Assembly: GCA_963693365.1 (NCBI GenBank)
Contig: CAVNZM010000019.1
Location: 124,001 to 188,000, forward strand
Direction of reading: 5' to 3'
Length of the DNA: 64,000 nt
Origin: Amoebidium appalachense
Taxonomy: Eukaryota > Ichthyosporea
Numbering within the stretch: the stretch's first letter is position 1; the number at the start of each line of letters is the position of its first letter. The notes beneath the pieces were generated by a model that ran no database searches, was not told the origin of the DNA, and worked only from the letters and a program-made list of their open reading frames with translations. Below are positions 10,258 to 19,276 of this stretch, piece by piece. The translations under genes were made by a program, and so were the position numbers.

Positions 10258-11724
10258 ATGGGCGCCGATCAGTCCACCCTTTCTCCCAGCGCGCAACAGC
10301 TGGTCTTGGGCAACCACTACCTGCTTCTGTACATCTGCTCCTTCCTGGATGCACGCTCACGTCGCAGCATTGCGCTCACCTGCCGAGCGCTTCGCCACGT
10401 ACACGAGGCAGAGCTGGCGCGCCCGAACAGCCACATGCGCGTTGACCTATCCAAGGGTCCGAAGTCAATCGAGTTTGCCACACGTGTCCGTGCCACCCAC
10501 GTCCTTGCCACCACTGCTGACTACAAGCGCCTTGCCGAGCTTCCGCCCATGCGCTTCGTTCTCCACATGGTTCTTGATGAGTACCGGGACCTGGCCAACC
10601 ACCATGCAAAGGCTGCCCATAACCACCGCTACACCAGCACGGAGCCCATCTACCCAGACCTGTTTCCCAACCTCAAGGTCGCAGAGGTCAACTCCTTCAA
10701 GTGCCGCACCCCCCTTGTCGCCCCCTTCGCCTTGCTGGGCCGCGCTATCCAGAACCTGACGAGTCTGACCCTTGCCTTCTCTGCCACTCCCAGGCCCACA
10801 CCTGGTGTAGTCATGGATCTCACTGCGCTCGAAAACCTGGCCCATCTGCACGTCCACCTGTGCACGCGTGTGAACCCCTCTAACATCTACGCCATCCCCA
10901 GCACGGCGCTGCATGTGCCTGCGGGCCTTGTGAAACTGCATCTGGACTACCGCTTCCGCTCCATGTGCGGCCACCAGTACGGCTACGGCAGCGGCGGCTC
11001 CGCTCCCGGTATCCACAACATCCACAACATCGAGTCCTGCGTCAACATGCGCAATGTGCACGTGTGCGTCTTTGGCATGGTGGTGTTCGACACCATCAGT
11101 CGCGCCCACCGTGTCGAGCTGCTGTGCTCACAGGCCCGCGGCACGCTGCGCGGGTGCACCAGCGTCCAGATCGGCAAGGAGGTGCGCGACATCGAGATCA
11201 CCACCGTTGCGGACGGCCCCAGTGACTACCCAGGCAACCGGCTGCTTGTGGCCGGCGCCCGCGAGTTCGAGTGCTTCCATCCCGCCCACAACTGGGCGCT
11301 GCAGGACGTCCATGTGCTGGAGATCATGCACGTGCCCCACAGCCCGCGCGCGCTGGTGGCCATCGCGCAGGCCGTCAACCTGCGCTCGCTGACCGTCACG
11401 GCGCCCATGTTCAGCGACAAGGAGCTCGTCTACCACATGCCCCCGACCATCGAGATGGTGAACTTCAGGCACGTGCGCCTGGTCGTGCTCGCAGACCCCA
11501 GCGGGCTCATCCGCCCGCTTGTGTTTTCCAGCGACTGCGACCTGGTCCTCTACAACCACTGGCTCCTCCGTGCGGCCGGGTTCCTGATGGACTCGAAGTG
11601 GGACCGGTTCATGACACGGCTGCTGCACATCACGCAGTGCGACATGCCGTGGGCGCTCGGGCGGAAGCTGCAGTACATGGGCGACAAGTCGTACAGGCAC
11701 CTGCCGTTCCCCGAGGGGGTGTAG
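10258..11724 (+). CDS. F-box protein, left copy
   Basis: A 488-residue protein. Residues about 15-52 (LVLGNHYLLLYICSFLDARS...CRAL) match an F-box, the SKP1-binding module of SCF ubiquitin ligases. The remainder has Leu-rich spacing resembling degenerate LRRs (NLTSLTLAF, NLAHLHVHL, LVKLHLDY). The N-terminus MGADQS fits an N-myristoylation signal. The ATG is just downstream of the CCAAT cluster and is shared by the right copy (19277-20743). Viral F-box proteins generally redirect host ubiquitination; the target here is unknown. Confidence 0.75.
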   Translation: MGADQSTLSPSAQQLVLGNHYLLLYICSFLDARSRRSIALTCRALRHVHEAELARPNSHMRVDLSKGPKSIEFATRVRATHVLATTADYKRLAELPPMRFVLHMVLDEYRDLANHHAKAAHNHRYTSTEPIYPDLFPNLKVAEVNSFKCRTPLVAPFALLGRAIQNLTSLTLAFSATPRPTPGVVMDLTALENLAHLHVHLCTRVNPSNIYAIPSTALHVPAGLVKLHLDYRFRSMCGHQYGYGSGGSAPGIHNIHNIESCVNMRNVHVCVFGMVVFDTISRAHRVELLCSQARGTLRGCTSVQIGKEVRDIEITTVADGPSDYPGNRLLVAGAREFECFHPAHNWALQDVHVLEIMHVPHSPRALVAIAQAVNLRSLTVTAPMFSDKELVYHMPPTIEMVNFRHVRLVVLADPSGLIRPLVFSSDCDLVLYNHWLLRAAGFLMDSKWDRFMTRLLHITQCDMPWALGRKLQYMGDKSYRHLPFPEGV

Positions 11725-11845
11725 GGGGGGAGGGGGGGGGGTACGTTGAGTCGGTGGAGTTGATAATCCGAACCGCTTAGAAGTGCTTGGAACCGCTTAC
11801 GAATGTGCAGTTGGAACCGCTTAGAAGTGCTTGGGGTCGGGCTGT

Positions 11846-12478
11846 TTAGAGCCCTAGACACTTAGTCATGTGATTGTAGTCGAATCTGTGAGCCTTGATG
11901 GTCACCTTGTTTGCACTTAGTTTCTTTGTACTTACTGGTTTCATCATGAATATGTGCCTCAGAACTTTGCCAAATACACAAAGGTTCATGTGAACCTCCA
12001 TGTCTGATCCTTGTCGTCTCACCCATTCGGAATACAGTGCAAAGAGAGACGATGTTTTTACGGGGGATCCTGGGGGGAACTTGTGCCTGTTGTTTTCGTC
12101 TTTCAAAAATTCAATAAAAAACTGCTTCACCAGGTCGTATCCCTTGCTGTGTCGTAGATTGGAGTCTTTTTTCCACGGCCTTGTTATCCACTCGCCTATC
12201 CGATCATCGATGAGTATGCGCACCCCCCGTGACTTCCCGTCGTCCAAGGCAGACTTGTATGCACGCCACGGGGAGTGGCCGTACAAATAAAGTGTTGGGC
12301 GGTGGTTGGGGTATGTGCTCTGTCTTGCAAGGATTTGTTGTAGGCCGTCTACGAATCGGGAGATGTGGACCACCAGTATCACATCGGTTGCAGTCAGCAC
12401 ACAGTCCTCCCCGAGCTTTGTGGTTTCCGGTTGGTATAAAAGGCGTGTTACGATTTCAGACCCATCACTTTCAGTCAT
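11846..12478 (-). CDS. Protein G with D5-like winged-helix C-terminus, left copy
   Basis: A 210-residue protein, divergently transcribed from the helicase gene at 12575. The C-terminal half (SLFALYSEWVRRQG...FGKVLRHIF...STKKLSANKV) resembles the winged-helix region found after the helicase domain in poxvirus D5/DUF5906 proteins. The neighbouring helicases end with the related segment GLFQLYQDWHRLNARD. The N-terminal half (residues about 1-100) is not recognised. An alternative upstream start is ignored because TATA-like sequence lies there. Inferred role: replication accessory protein. Confidence 0.55.
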   Translation of the reverse strand: MTESDGSEIVTRLLYQPETTKLGEDCVLTATDVILVVHISRFVDGLQQILARQSTYPNHRPTLYLYGHSPWRAYKSALDDGKSRGVRILIDDRIGEWITRPWKKDSNLRHSKGYDLVKQFFIEFLKDENNRHKFPPGSPVKTSSLFALYSEWVRRQGSDMEVHMNLCVFGKVLRHIFMMKPVSTKKLSANKVTIKAHRFDYNHMTKCLGL

Positions 12479-12574
12479 CTTAGAATAGTGAACAAAAAGA
12501 TTGGAGGGTGGGCCTTTTATAGTTTTGAGTAGGTGGGGGTGGGGCATTGATTATTTTCTGTGCTACAAGGAAGG

Positions 12575-13747
12575 ATGCAGGCGGCCATGACATTGTTTTC
12601 CGGTGGTGTATCGACACAGGAGCTGGACCAGGTAGTTGCACGGACCCTGCGTCTGTTTGATGCTTTTGAGAACACCGAGATGAGGGGTCTCCCGTTCATG
12701 CCTGCATCCTGCGACCTCCGGCTGTGGAAGAAATCGGAGGTGGAGGAGTTTATTGGGTCCCACGTTGCCCACATACAGGGAACAAAACTGTATGTGATGA
12801 AGGCATTTTGCCCCATACGTCTCAGCTATGCTTTCAAGTTGGTCAGCAAGGAGGAGCTGTCCATTTCACTCTCTGGATACTCCTTCCCCCAACCACCCGA
12901 GAAGGTGGGAAAGGGAACAAAGGCCCTTCCGCCCATCAACGGCACCGATGTTCTTCGTTCATCCGCCATTCCCAAGTACATGGGCATACTGTTCGACCCC
13001 TCTGACCCTGACCCTCGCACCGGTGCAAAGGCAGCCGCCACGTCTGGGATGTACCGTATGTACAACCCGTTCCGGGGGCTGCCCATCGTGTTCAACCCAC
13101 AGTACCCGCTCAACTTTGACTTGACCGGTCCATTCAACAGGCATGGGTTGGAGATTCTGTGCAATGGGCGTGCGGAGGAGTACGGGTACCTGCGGATGTG
13201 GGTTGCCCACATGTTCCAACACCCCAAGAGCAAGCCCGGCACCGCCCTGCTTTTTCAGTCTGAGCAGGGAGCGGGGAAGAACGTGTGGTGGCAGGCACTC
13301 ATGGATATACTGAGCCCGGAGTACTGTGCTTACATCATCCACAAGGAACACATCGCAGGCAAGTTTAATCAGCACCTGGCAAACAAACTTCTGGTTGTGT
13401 GCGACGAGGTGGTCTGGGGTGGTTCTCACGAACTCAACAACATCATGAAGGCCCGCATCACACAGTCAACCATAAAACTGAAAAAGAAGGGGTGTAATGC
13501 AGTCAACATCAATTCCTACGAGAGGTACGTCGTACTGTCGAACAAAGAGTGCCCTGTCGGACAAATCGAGCAGTCATGCCGCATGTATGCCTGCTTCAAG
13601 ACAAACACCGCTCGTGTCGGGGACCGCCAGTACTTTGATTTCTTGGTGTCCCACCTCAAGCAGCCTGCCGTTTTGGAGGCCATATACCATGAGTTCATGA
13701 CTGTTGAGAATGTACCTGGGTCTATAAGGCACATCACATGTATATAA
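12575..13747 (+). pseudogene. SF3 helicase (D5/DUF5906-like), left copy, C-terminally truncated
   Basis: A 390-residue product nearly identical to the right copy (16904-18415, 503 residues) until ENVPG, after which eight unrelated residues and a stop follow. The P-loop reads SEQGAGKN, and LLVVCDEV is the Walker B-like strand. The P-loop Ser/Thr is replaced by Asn, as in its relatives. About 115 C-terminal residues, including the winged-helix part, are missing. The break coincides with the end of the inverted repeat and with the TATA box of the next helicase gene. Possibly inactive or a separate short form. Confidence 0.65.
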
Positions 13748-13806
13748 GCAGTTACTGGATGGGGTCTGCAGCGCCATCTGATTTTTTATTTTCTAACCCA
13801 TTGAGT

Positions 13807-15342
13807 ATGGATGTGTTACTAGCCATCAGTCGCAGTATTGATGCCACACAGGTCAACCAGCACAGCCTCCAAAAATTTATGGCATTCGAGTACTTAGGAC
13901 CTGACGCTTATCAGGGGTTGTGCATGCATCCATCCATTTGCAGTCACAGAACATGGACACTGCCTGAGGTAGAGGCGTTCATCGGGGCAAATATAGCTCA
14001 CATAAACGGAACCACTATGTTCATACTAAAAACGTATGACCACGAGAACAATGTTCATGTTCATAAAATAGTCAATAAACAAGAAGCATTTGCAACTTTA
14101 TCCATTTACAGTTTCCCCCAACCATCTCTCAAAGTAGGAAAAGCACTCAAGGCACAACCACCAATCAACGGAACAGACATTTTGCGGAGCAATGCCATTC
14201 CTGTATATACCAGGATCATTTTCGACCCATCAGATCCCCACCCCAAAACTGGCAAGCGAAACGAGCGCAACATAGGACCCATATACAGGCCTTATAACAT
14301 GTATAGAGGTTTACGAATTAAATACGACCCCCACTACGAGCTCAAACCTGACATACTTGAACCATTTTTGAGTCATGCCAAACATGTACTTTGCAACGGC
14401 CGTGAGGTAGAGTATTCGTATCTCAACCTTTGGATTGCCCATCTCTTTCAGTACCCAGCCAGTAAACCGGGGACTGCACTTCTCTTTGTGTCTGAACAGG
14501 GGACTGGAAAGAATGTCTGGTGGCAGGCAGTGATGGACATAATAACACCAGAGTACTATGCCTATGTTATTCACCGTGAACACATGTCAGGCAAGTTCAA
14601 TCAACATCTTGCCAACAAGCTATTGGTTGTGTGTGACGAAGTGACATGGGGCGGTTCACATGAGACAAACAACCTTATGAAGGCACGCATTACACAACCA
14701 ACGATGATGCTGGAGAAAAAAGGGTGTGATGCATATAACACTGCTGCATACGAGAGGTATGTTGTGTTGAGCAACGAGGACTGGCCGGTGAGGGTGGAAA
14801 CCAGTGATAGAAGATGGGCATGCTTTGGAGTGAGTCCGGAGCGTATTGGTGACCACGTGTACTTCGAACAGTTTGTTTCCTATTTACGGCAACCACAGGT
14901 GCACTCTGCCATATACCACTACTTCATGAACGAAGAGAATGTACCAGAAACGATGCCACGACCACCCGAAAACGACACCAAGGATATACTCAAAGGAATC
15001 AGCCGGAGCGACGAGGCGCAGTTTTTGCGGGATTTGGTCAGACAGGAGAATGGCTGTGAAGGTCTCGAATTTTACAAGAACGGCGAACCTTGCAACCCAG
15101 AGAACCAGTATTTCACACCCACTGGACTCTTCCAACTTTATCAAAATTGGCATAGGATCAACGCACGTGACAGCAAATTGCCAAGTCTCAGGTCCTTTGG
15201 AATGGCGATGAAGAAGATACTGGGTACAGTTGCAACCGTCAACACGGTCAAAGTCTGCACATTTTCGCACCACCATCCCCTGCCAGATTCAGGGCGTGTA
15301 GGATGTTATAGATTATGCGGAAAGAAAATTCTGAAATTCTAA
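13807..15342 (+). CDS. SF3 helicase (D5/DUF5906-like), loop paralogue
   Basis: A 511-residue paralogue of the arm helicases, clearly diverged but colinear: N-terminal KxWTLPEVEAFIG region, SFPQP motif, FDPSDPHPKTG motif, P-loop SEQGTGKN, LLVVCDEV Walker B region, VLSNEDWPV sensor-like segment, and a C-terminal winged helix (GLFQLYQNWHRINARD...SFGMAMKKILG). An upstream in-frame ATG at 13738 lies on a TATATAA box (13740-13746), so the ATG at 13807 is preferred. Its base composition is more AT-rich than that of the arm copies, suggesting a different history. Role inferred: replicative helicase/primase-helicase component. Confidence 0.7.
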   Translation: MDVLLAISRSIDATQVNQHSLQKFMAFEYLGPDAYQGLCMHPSICSHRTWTLPEVEAFIGANIAHINGTTMFILKTYDHENNVHVHKIVNKQEAFATLSIYSFPQPSLKVGKALKAQPPINGTDILRSNAIPVYTRIIFDPSDPHPKTGKRNERNIGPIYRPYNMYRGLRIKYDPHYELKPDILEPFLSHAKHVLCNGREVEYSYLNLWIAHLFQYPASKPGTALLFVSEQGTGKNVWWQAVMDIITPEYYAYVIHREHMSGKFNQHLANKLLVVCDEVTWGGSHETNNLMKARITQPTMMLEKKGCDAYNTAAYERYVVLSNEDWPVRVETSDRRWACFGVSPERIGDHVYFEQFVSYLRQPQVHSAIYHYFMNEENVPETMPRPPENDTKDILKGISRSDEAQFLRDLVRQENGCEGLEFYKNGEPCNPENQYFTPTGLFQLYQNWHRINARDSKLPSLRSFGMAMKKILGTVATVNTVKVCTFSHHHPLPDSGRVGCYRLCGKKILKF

Positions 15343-15620
15343 AGTATCTGTTGTTTCTCACCAGTTTATATATAAACAATCGAGTGAAATGATTAATATT
15401 CAAGATTTAACAGAATCAAAAATCAGTGTTTATTGATTTTCCGTATTTGATATCACAAACTATGCAGATTATGCAAATAGGAATTTCTGAAATTCTATTT
15501 TATTGTATTCTTTCTGTTGTTTCTCATCAGTTTATATATAAACAATCGAGTGAAATGCTTAAATTTCAAGATTTAACAGAATCAAAATTCGGTGTTTATT
15601 GATATCCCGTATTTCATTCC
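15330..15620. repeat. Tandem ~155 bp direct repeats in the palindrome loop
   Basis: A unit containing GTTTATATATAAACAATCGAG, itself with a GTTTATATATAAAC palindrome, occurs at about 15330-15465 and again at about 15485-15620 with few changes. It is AT-rich with no gene. A candidate origin or promoter element between the helicase and the zinc-finger gene. Confidence 0.75.
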
Positions 15621-15896
15621 CCTGCAATCCCATGCAGTTCCCATGCAGTGCAGGGGAACTGCAGGGGATAATGATTGGTCGAGAGCGCACCCGGTGCGCT
15701 CTTAGCCAATGGGATTGGCTTATTTTATTTTTTGCAGGGGAACAGGGGATGCAGGGGAACTTTTTTCCATACCGACCCGGAAAAATAAAGCGATCTGATT
15801 GGTCGAGGAGGCTGTTTGTGATTTTGTGTGCCGGGGCCTAAAGTTCCCATGCATCCCCTGTTCCCATGCAGCTTTTTTTTCTGCCTAACTTGTGTA
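15621..15896. promoter_or_regulatory. Cluster of TGCAGGGG/CCCCTGCA elements upstream of the zinc-finger gene
   Basis: At least eight copies of TGCAGGGG or its reverse complement (or near matches such as CCCATGCA) flank an ATTGG-containing stretch. Related copies follow the gene at 16428-16485. A plausible operator array for the adjacent C2H2 protein; inference only. Confidence 0.45.
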
Positions 15897-16379
15897 ATGG
15901 ACACACTGACTCTCCAAAATGTTTACACTTGTAATTGGGAGGGCTGTGGGCGGCCTTTTCATAATATCCATGCTTTCAAACGACACACTCTTGTGCACAC
16001 AGGTGAAAAACCATTCTGCTGTGGGTGGCCTCGGTGCGACAGACGGTTTTCACAAAAATCAACTTTGGAAAATCATTACAGATTACACACGGGAGATCAT
16101 CGCTATGTTTGCGATGTTGCTGGATGTGGCAAGCACTTCAACTACCCAGGAAAGCTGAAGATGCATCGACAAGCCCATGAGAATATTCGCCCGTTCGCTT
16201 GTCCCTGGCCGGAATGCGACGCGTGTTTTGTAGCAAAATGCCACTTGCAGGTCCATCTGCGAGTCCACACCGACGAGCGCCCGTTCCAGTGTACAACATG
16301 CGGCCGTACCTTCCGACAGAGTAGTGGACTCAGGTACCATCAGCTTCATAAACATCAGCCAAATGTTCAAACAGAATAA
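15897..16379 (+). CDS. Five-finger C2H2 zinc-finger protein
   Basis: A 160-residue protein made almost only of five TFIIIA-type fingers: C-x4-C/H-x3-H units near residues 9-31, 39-61, 69-91, 99-121 and 129-150, with HTGEKP-like linkers after the first and related linkers after the others. The ATG at 15897 is chosen; an in-frame ATG at 15849 would add a hydrophobic segment and is less likely. AATAAA follows the stop. It sits alone in the loop of the giant palindrome, so it is single copy. Likely a sequence-specific DNA-binding regulator, of host-like type and possibly acquired from a host. Confidence 0.85.
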   Translation: MDTLTLQNVYTCNWEGCGRPFHNIHAFKRHTLVHTGEKPFCCGWPRCDRRFSQKSTLENHYRLHTGDHRYVCDVAGCGKHFNYPGKLKMHRQAHENIRPFACPWPECDACFVAKCHLQVHLRVHTDERPFQCTTCGRTFRQSSGLRYHQLHKHQPNVQTE

Positions 16380-16383
16380 TAAA

Positions 16384-16903
16384 GCTGTGCTTGTTCTTGG
16401 GGGGAGGGAGGGAGGGCAAGATCATGGATGCAGGGATGCTCGTGATGTTCCCTGCACTTCTCACTCCCCTGCAGTGAATGGGAACTTCAGGCATCATAAT
16501 AATTTAATTCTCAAAACACAAATATACAGGGATTTGTGTTTGTTTAAACACGAAATTTTGTAAAAGAATGCCGAATGTTCTATAGCAGAGGACGCTCCGA
16601 TTCCGGAAATGCGCTATTTCAGAATTCCCGGAGAGTAAATTGTTCGTATTCGGTTAAGCAGAATATACAGATAATCCAAGACCTCCCCATTTTACGAAAT
16701 CTATTTATATCCACCAATCAAATGCGAGTATTTGACCCTTTTTCTCCCCCCAGCGATCTCTATTTTACTGTATATTCTGACTATCTGAATACAAAAAAGA
16801 AAAGAAAGAATATGATTGGCTCGATGGGGTCACGTGACCCCCACCAACCAATCAGAATTCCGAATACATTCTGAATATGTATTCGTATAATAGTCAGAAC
16901 CGA
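16384..16903. other. AT-rich intergenic region in the loop
   Basis: No supported gene. It has TGCAGGG-like elements at its left end, ATTCCGAATA-type repeated short motifs and CCAAT boxes near 16815 and 16845. Confidence 0.5.
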
Positions 16904-18415
16904 CTAGTGTTTGAATACAGCAGACCTATTGAGACAGTAGCAGGAGACGTTTTCAGATGCCATAGGTGGATGGCTGTCCCACCGTGTGGTATGTACACTC
17001 CGCACACACTTCCTCTCCCCGAGTATCTTTTTGATGGCGATTCCGAAACTCCTGAGGCTGGGCATGTTGCGGTCCCTTGCATTGAGACGGTGCCAATCTT
17101 GGTACAACTGGAAGAGGCCACTTGATGCGACGTATGCGTTGTCCTGAATGAAGGTCATATTCTCACATCCATTCTGATGGTCCAAGAGGTCTCGCAGGAA
17201 CTGTGCCTCGTCACATCGGCTTATGCCTCTCAGTGTCTGCTTCACGTCGTTCTCAATTGGGCGTGGCATAGTCCCAGGTACGTTCTGAACTGCCATGAAC
17301 TCGTGATAGATGGCCTCCAAAACGGCAGGCTGCTTGAGATGGGAAACCAGGAAATCAAAATACTGGTGGTCTCCGATGCGGGCGGAGCTTGCCCTAAAGC
17401 AGGCATATCTGCGGCATGACTGCTCGATTCGGACAGGCCACTCTTCGTTCGACAGCATGACATACCTCTCGTAGCAGTCAATGTTAACCGCATCACACCC
17501 TTTCTTTTCCAGCATCATAGTTGACTGTGTGATGCGGGCCTTCATAATGTTGTTGAGTTCGTGAGAACCACCCCAGACCACCTCGTCGCACACAACCAGA
17601 AGTTTGTTTGCCAGGTGCTGATTAAACTTACCTGCGATGTGTTCCTTGTGGATGATATAAGCACAGTACTCCGGGCTCAGTATGTCCATGAGTGCCTGCC
17701 ACCACACGTTCTTCCCCGCTCCCTGCTCAGACTGAAAAAGCAGGGCGGTGCCGGGCTTGCTCTTGGGATGCTGGAACATGTGAGCAACCCACATCCGCAG
17801 GTATTCATACTCCTCCGCACGCCCGTTGCACAGAATCTCCAACCCATGTCTGTTGAACGGACCGGTCAAATCAAAATTGAGGGGGTACTGTGGGTTGAAC
17901 ACAATGGGCAGCCCCCGGAACGGGTTGTACATACGGTACATCCCAGACGTGGCGGCCGCCTTTGCACCGGTGCGAGGGTCAGGGTCAGAGGGGTCGAACA
18001 GTATGCCCATGTACTTGGGAATGGCGGATGAACGAAGAACATCGGTGCCGTTGATGGGCGGAAGGGCCTTTGTTCCCTTTCCCACCTTCTCGGGTGGTTG
18101 GGGGAAGGAGTATCCAGAGAGTGAAATGGACAGCTCCTCCTTGCTGACCAACTTGAAAGCATAGCTGAGACGTATGGGGCAAAATGCCTTCATCACATAC
18201 AGTTTTGTCCCTTGAATATGCGCAACATGTGATCCAATAAACTCTTCCACCTCCGATTTCTTCCACAGCCGGAGGTCACAGGATGCAGGCATGAACGGGA
18301 GACCCCTCATCTCCGTGTTCTCAAAAGCATCAAACAGACGCAGGGTCCGTGCAACTACCTGGTCGAGCTCCTGTGTCGACACATTTCCGGAAAACGATGT
18401 CATTGCTGCCTGCAT
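16904..18415 (-). CDS. SF3 helicase (D5/DUF5906-like), right copy, full length
   Basis: A 503-residue protein with the P-loop SEQGAGKN at residues about 229-236, the LLVVCDEV strand, and a C-terminal winged-helix segment (GLFQLYQDWHRLNARD...FGIAIKKILG). It is the intact partner of the truncated left copy. SF3 helicases of this class form hexamers that unwind the replication origin, often fused to or partnered with primase. No primase domain is visible in the N-terminal 200 residues. Divergent from protein G (18512) with about 95 bases between, implying a shared bidirectional promoter. Confidence 0.75.
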   Translation of the reverse strand: MQAAMTSFSGNVSTQELDQVVARTLRLFDAFENTEMRGLPFMPASCDLRLWKKSEVEEFIGSHVAHIQGTKLYVMKAFCPIRLSYAFKLVSKEELSISLSGYSFPQPPEKVGKGTKALPPINGTDVLRSSAIPKYMGILFDPSDPDPRTGAKAAATSGMYRMYNPFRGLPIVFNPQYPLNFDLTGPFNRHGLEILCNGRAEEYEYLRMWVAHMFQHPKSKPGTALLFQSEQGAGKNVWWQALMDILSPEYCAYIIHKEHIAGKFNQHLANKLLVVCDEVVWGGSHELNNIMKARITQSTMMLEKKGCDAVNIDCYERYVMLSNEEWPVRIEQSCRRYACFRASSARIGDHQYFDFLVSHLKQPAVLEAIYHEFMAVQNVPGTMPRPIENDVKQTLRGISRCDEAQFLRDLLDHQNGCENMTFIQDNAYVASSGLFQLYQDWHRLNARDRNMPSLRSFGIAIKKILGERKCVRSVHTTRWDSHPPMASENVSCYCLNRSAVFKH

Positions 18416-18511
18416 CCTTGCCTATAGCACAGAAAATATTTTTTTGCCCACACACACCTACTCAAAACTATAAAAGGCCCACCCTCCAATCTTTTTGTTC
18501 ACTATTCTAAG
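18416..18511. promoter_or_regulatory. Bidirectional promoter between helicase and protein G, right
   Basis: A 96-base intergenic segment with an ACTATAAAAGG TATA box at about 18466-18476 for protein G. The mirror region 12479-12574 carries the same element. Confidence 0.6.
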
Positions 18512-19144
18512 ATGACTGAAAGTGATGGGTCTGAAATCGTAACACGCCTTTTATACCAACCGGAAACCACAAAGCTCGGGGAGGACTGTGTGCTGACGGG
18601 AACCGACGTGATACTGGTGGTCCACATCTCCCGATTCGTAGACGGCCTACAAACAATCCTTGCAAGACAGAGCACATACCCCAACCACCGCCCAACACTT
18701 TATTTGTACGGCCACTCCCCGTGGCGTGCATACAAGTCTGCCTTGGACGACGGGAAGTCACGGGGGGTGCGCATACTTATTGATGATAGGATAGGCAAGT
18801 GGATAACAAGGCCGTGGACAAAAGACTCCAATCTACGACACAGCAAGGGATACGAGCTGGTGAAGCAGTTTTTTATTGAATTTTTGAAAGACGAAAACAA
18901 CAGACACAAGTTCCCCCCGGGATCCCCCGTAAAAACATCATCTCTCTATGCACTGTATTCCGATTGGGTGAGACAACAAGGGTCAGACATGGAGGTTCAC
19001 ATGAACCTATGTGTATTTGGCAAAGTTCTAAGGCAAATATTCATGATGAAACCAGTAAGTACAAAGAAACTAAGTGCAAACAAGGTGACCATCAAGGCTC
19101 ACAGATTCGACTACAATCACATGACTAAGTGTCTAGGGCTCTAA
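18512..19144 (+). CDS. Protein G with D5-like winged-helix C-terminus, right copy
   Basis: A 210-residue twin of 11846-12478 with a few substitutions. Equal length and frame preservation in both arms argue it is functional. The C-terminal winged-helix-like part matches the C-termini of the neighbouring helicases. See the left copy for domain reasoning. Confidence 0.6.
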   Translation: MTESDGSEIVTRLLYQPETTKLGEDCVLTGTDVILVVHISRFVDGLQTILARQSTYPNHRPTLYLYGHSPWRAYKSALDDGKSRGVRILIDDRIGKWITRPWTKDSNLRHSKGYELVKQFFIEFLKDENNRHKFPPGSPVKTSSLYALYSDWVRQQGSDMEVHMNLCVFGKVLRQIFMMKPVSTKKLSANKVTIKAHRFDYNHMTKCLGL

Positions 19145-19276
19145 ATTGACCAATCAGAGGAATGTTCAGCCAACTGAACATTCGTCACGTGACCTTGATG
19201 ACCCTGACCATCAAGGCCCACAGATTCGACTACATTCACATGACTAAGTGTCTAAAGCTCTAAACAGCCCCCCCCC

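Noticed and set aside
10465-11700. Long minus-strand ORFs antisense to the F-box gene
   Set aside because: GC-rich third positions of the real gene keep antisense frames open. Their products are low-complexity, and the mirror copy shows the same shadow pattern.
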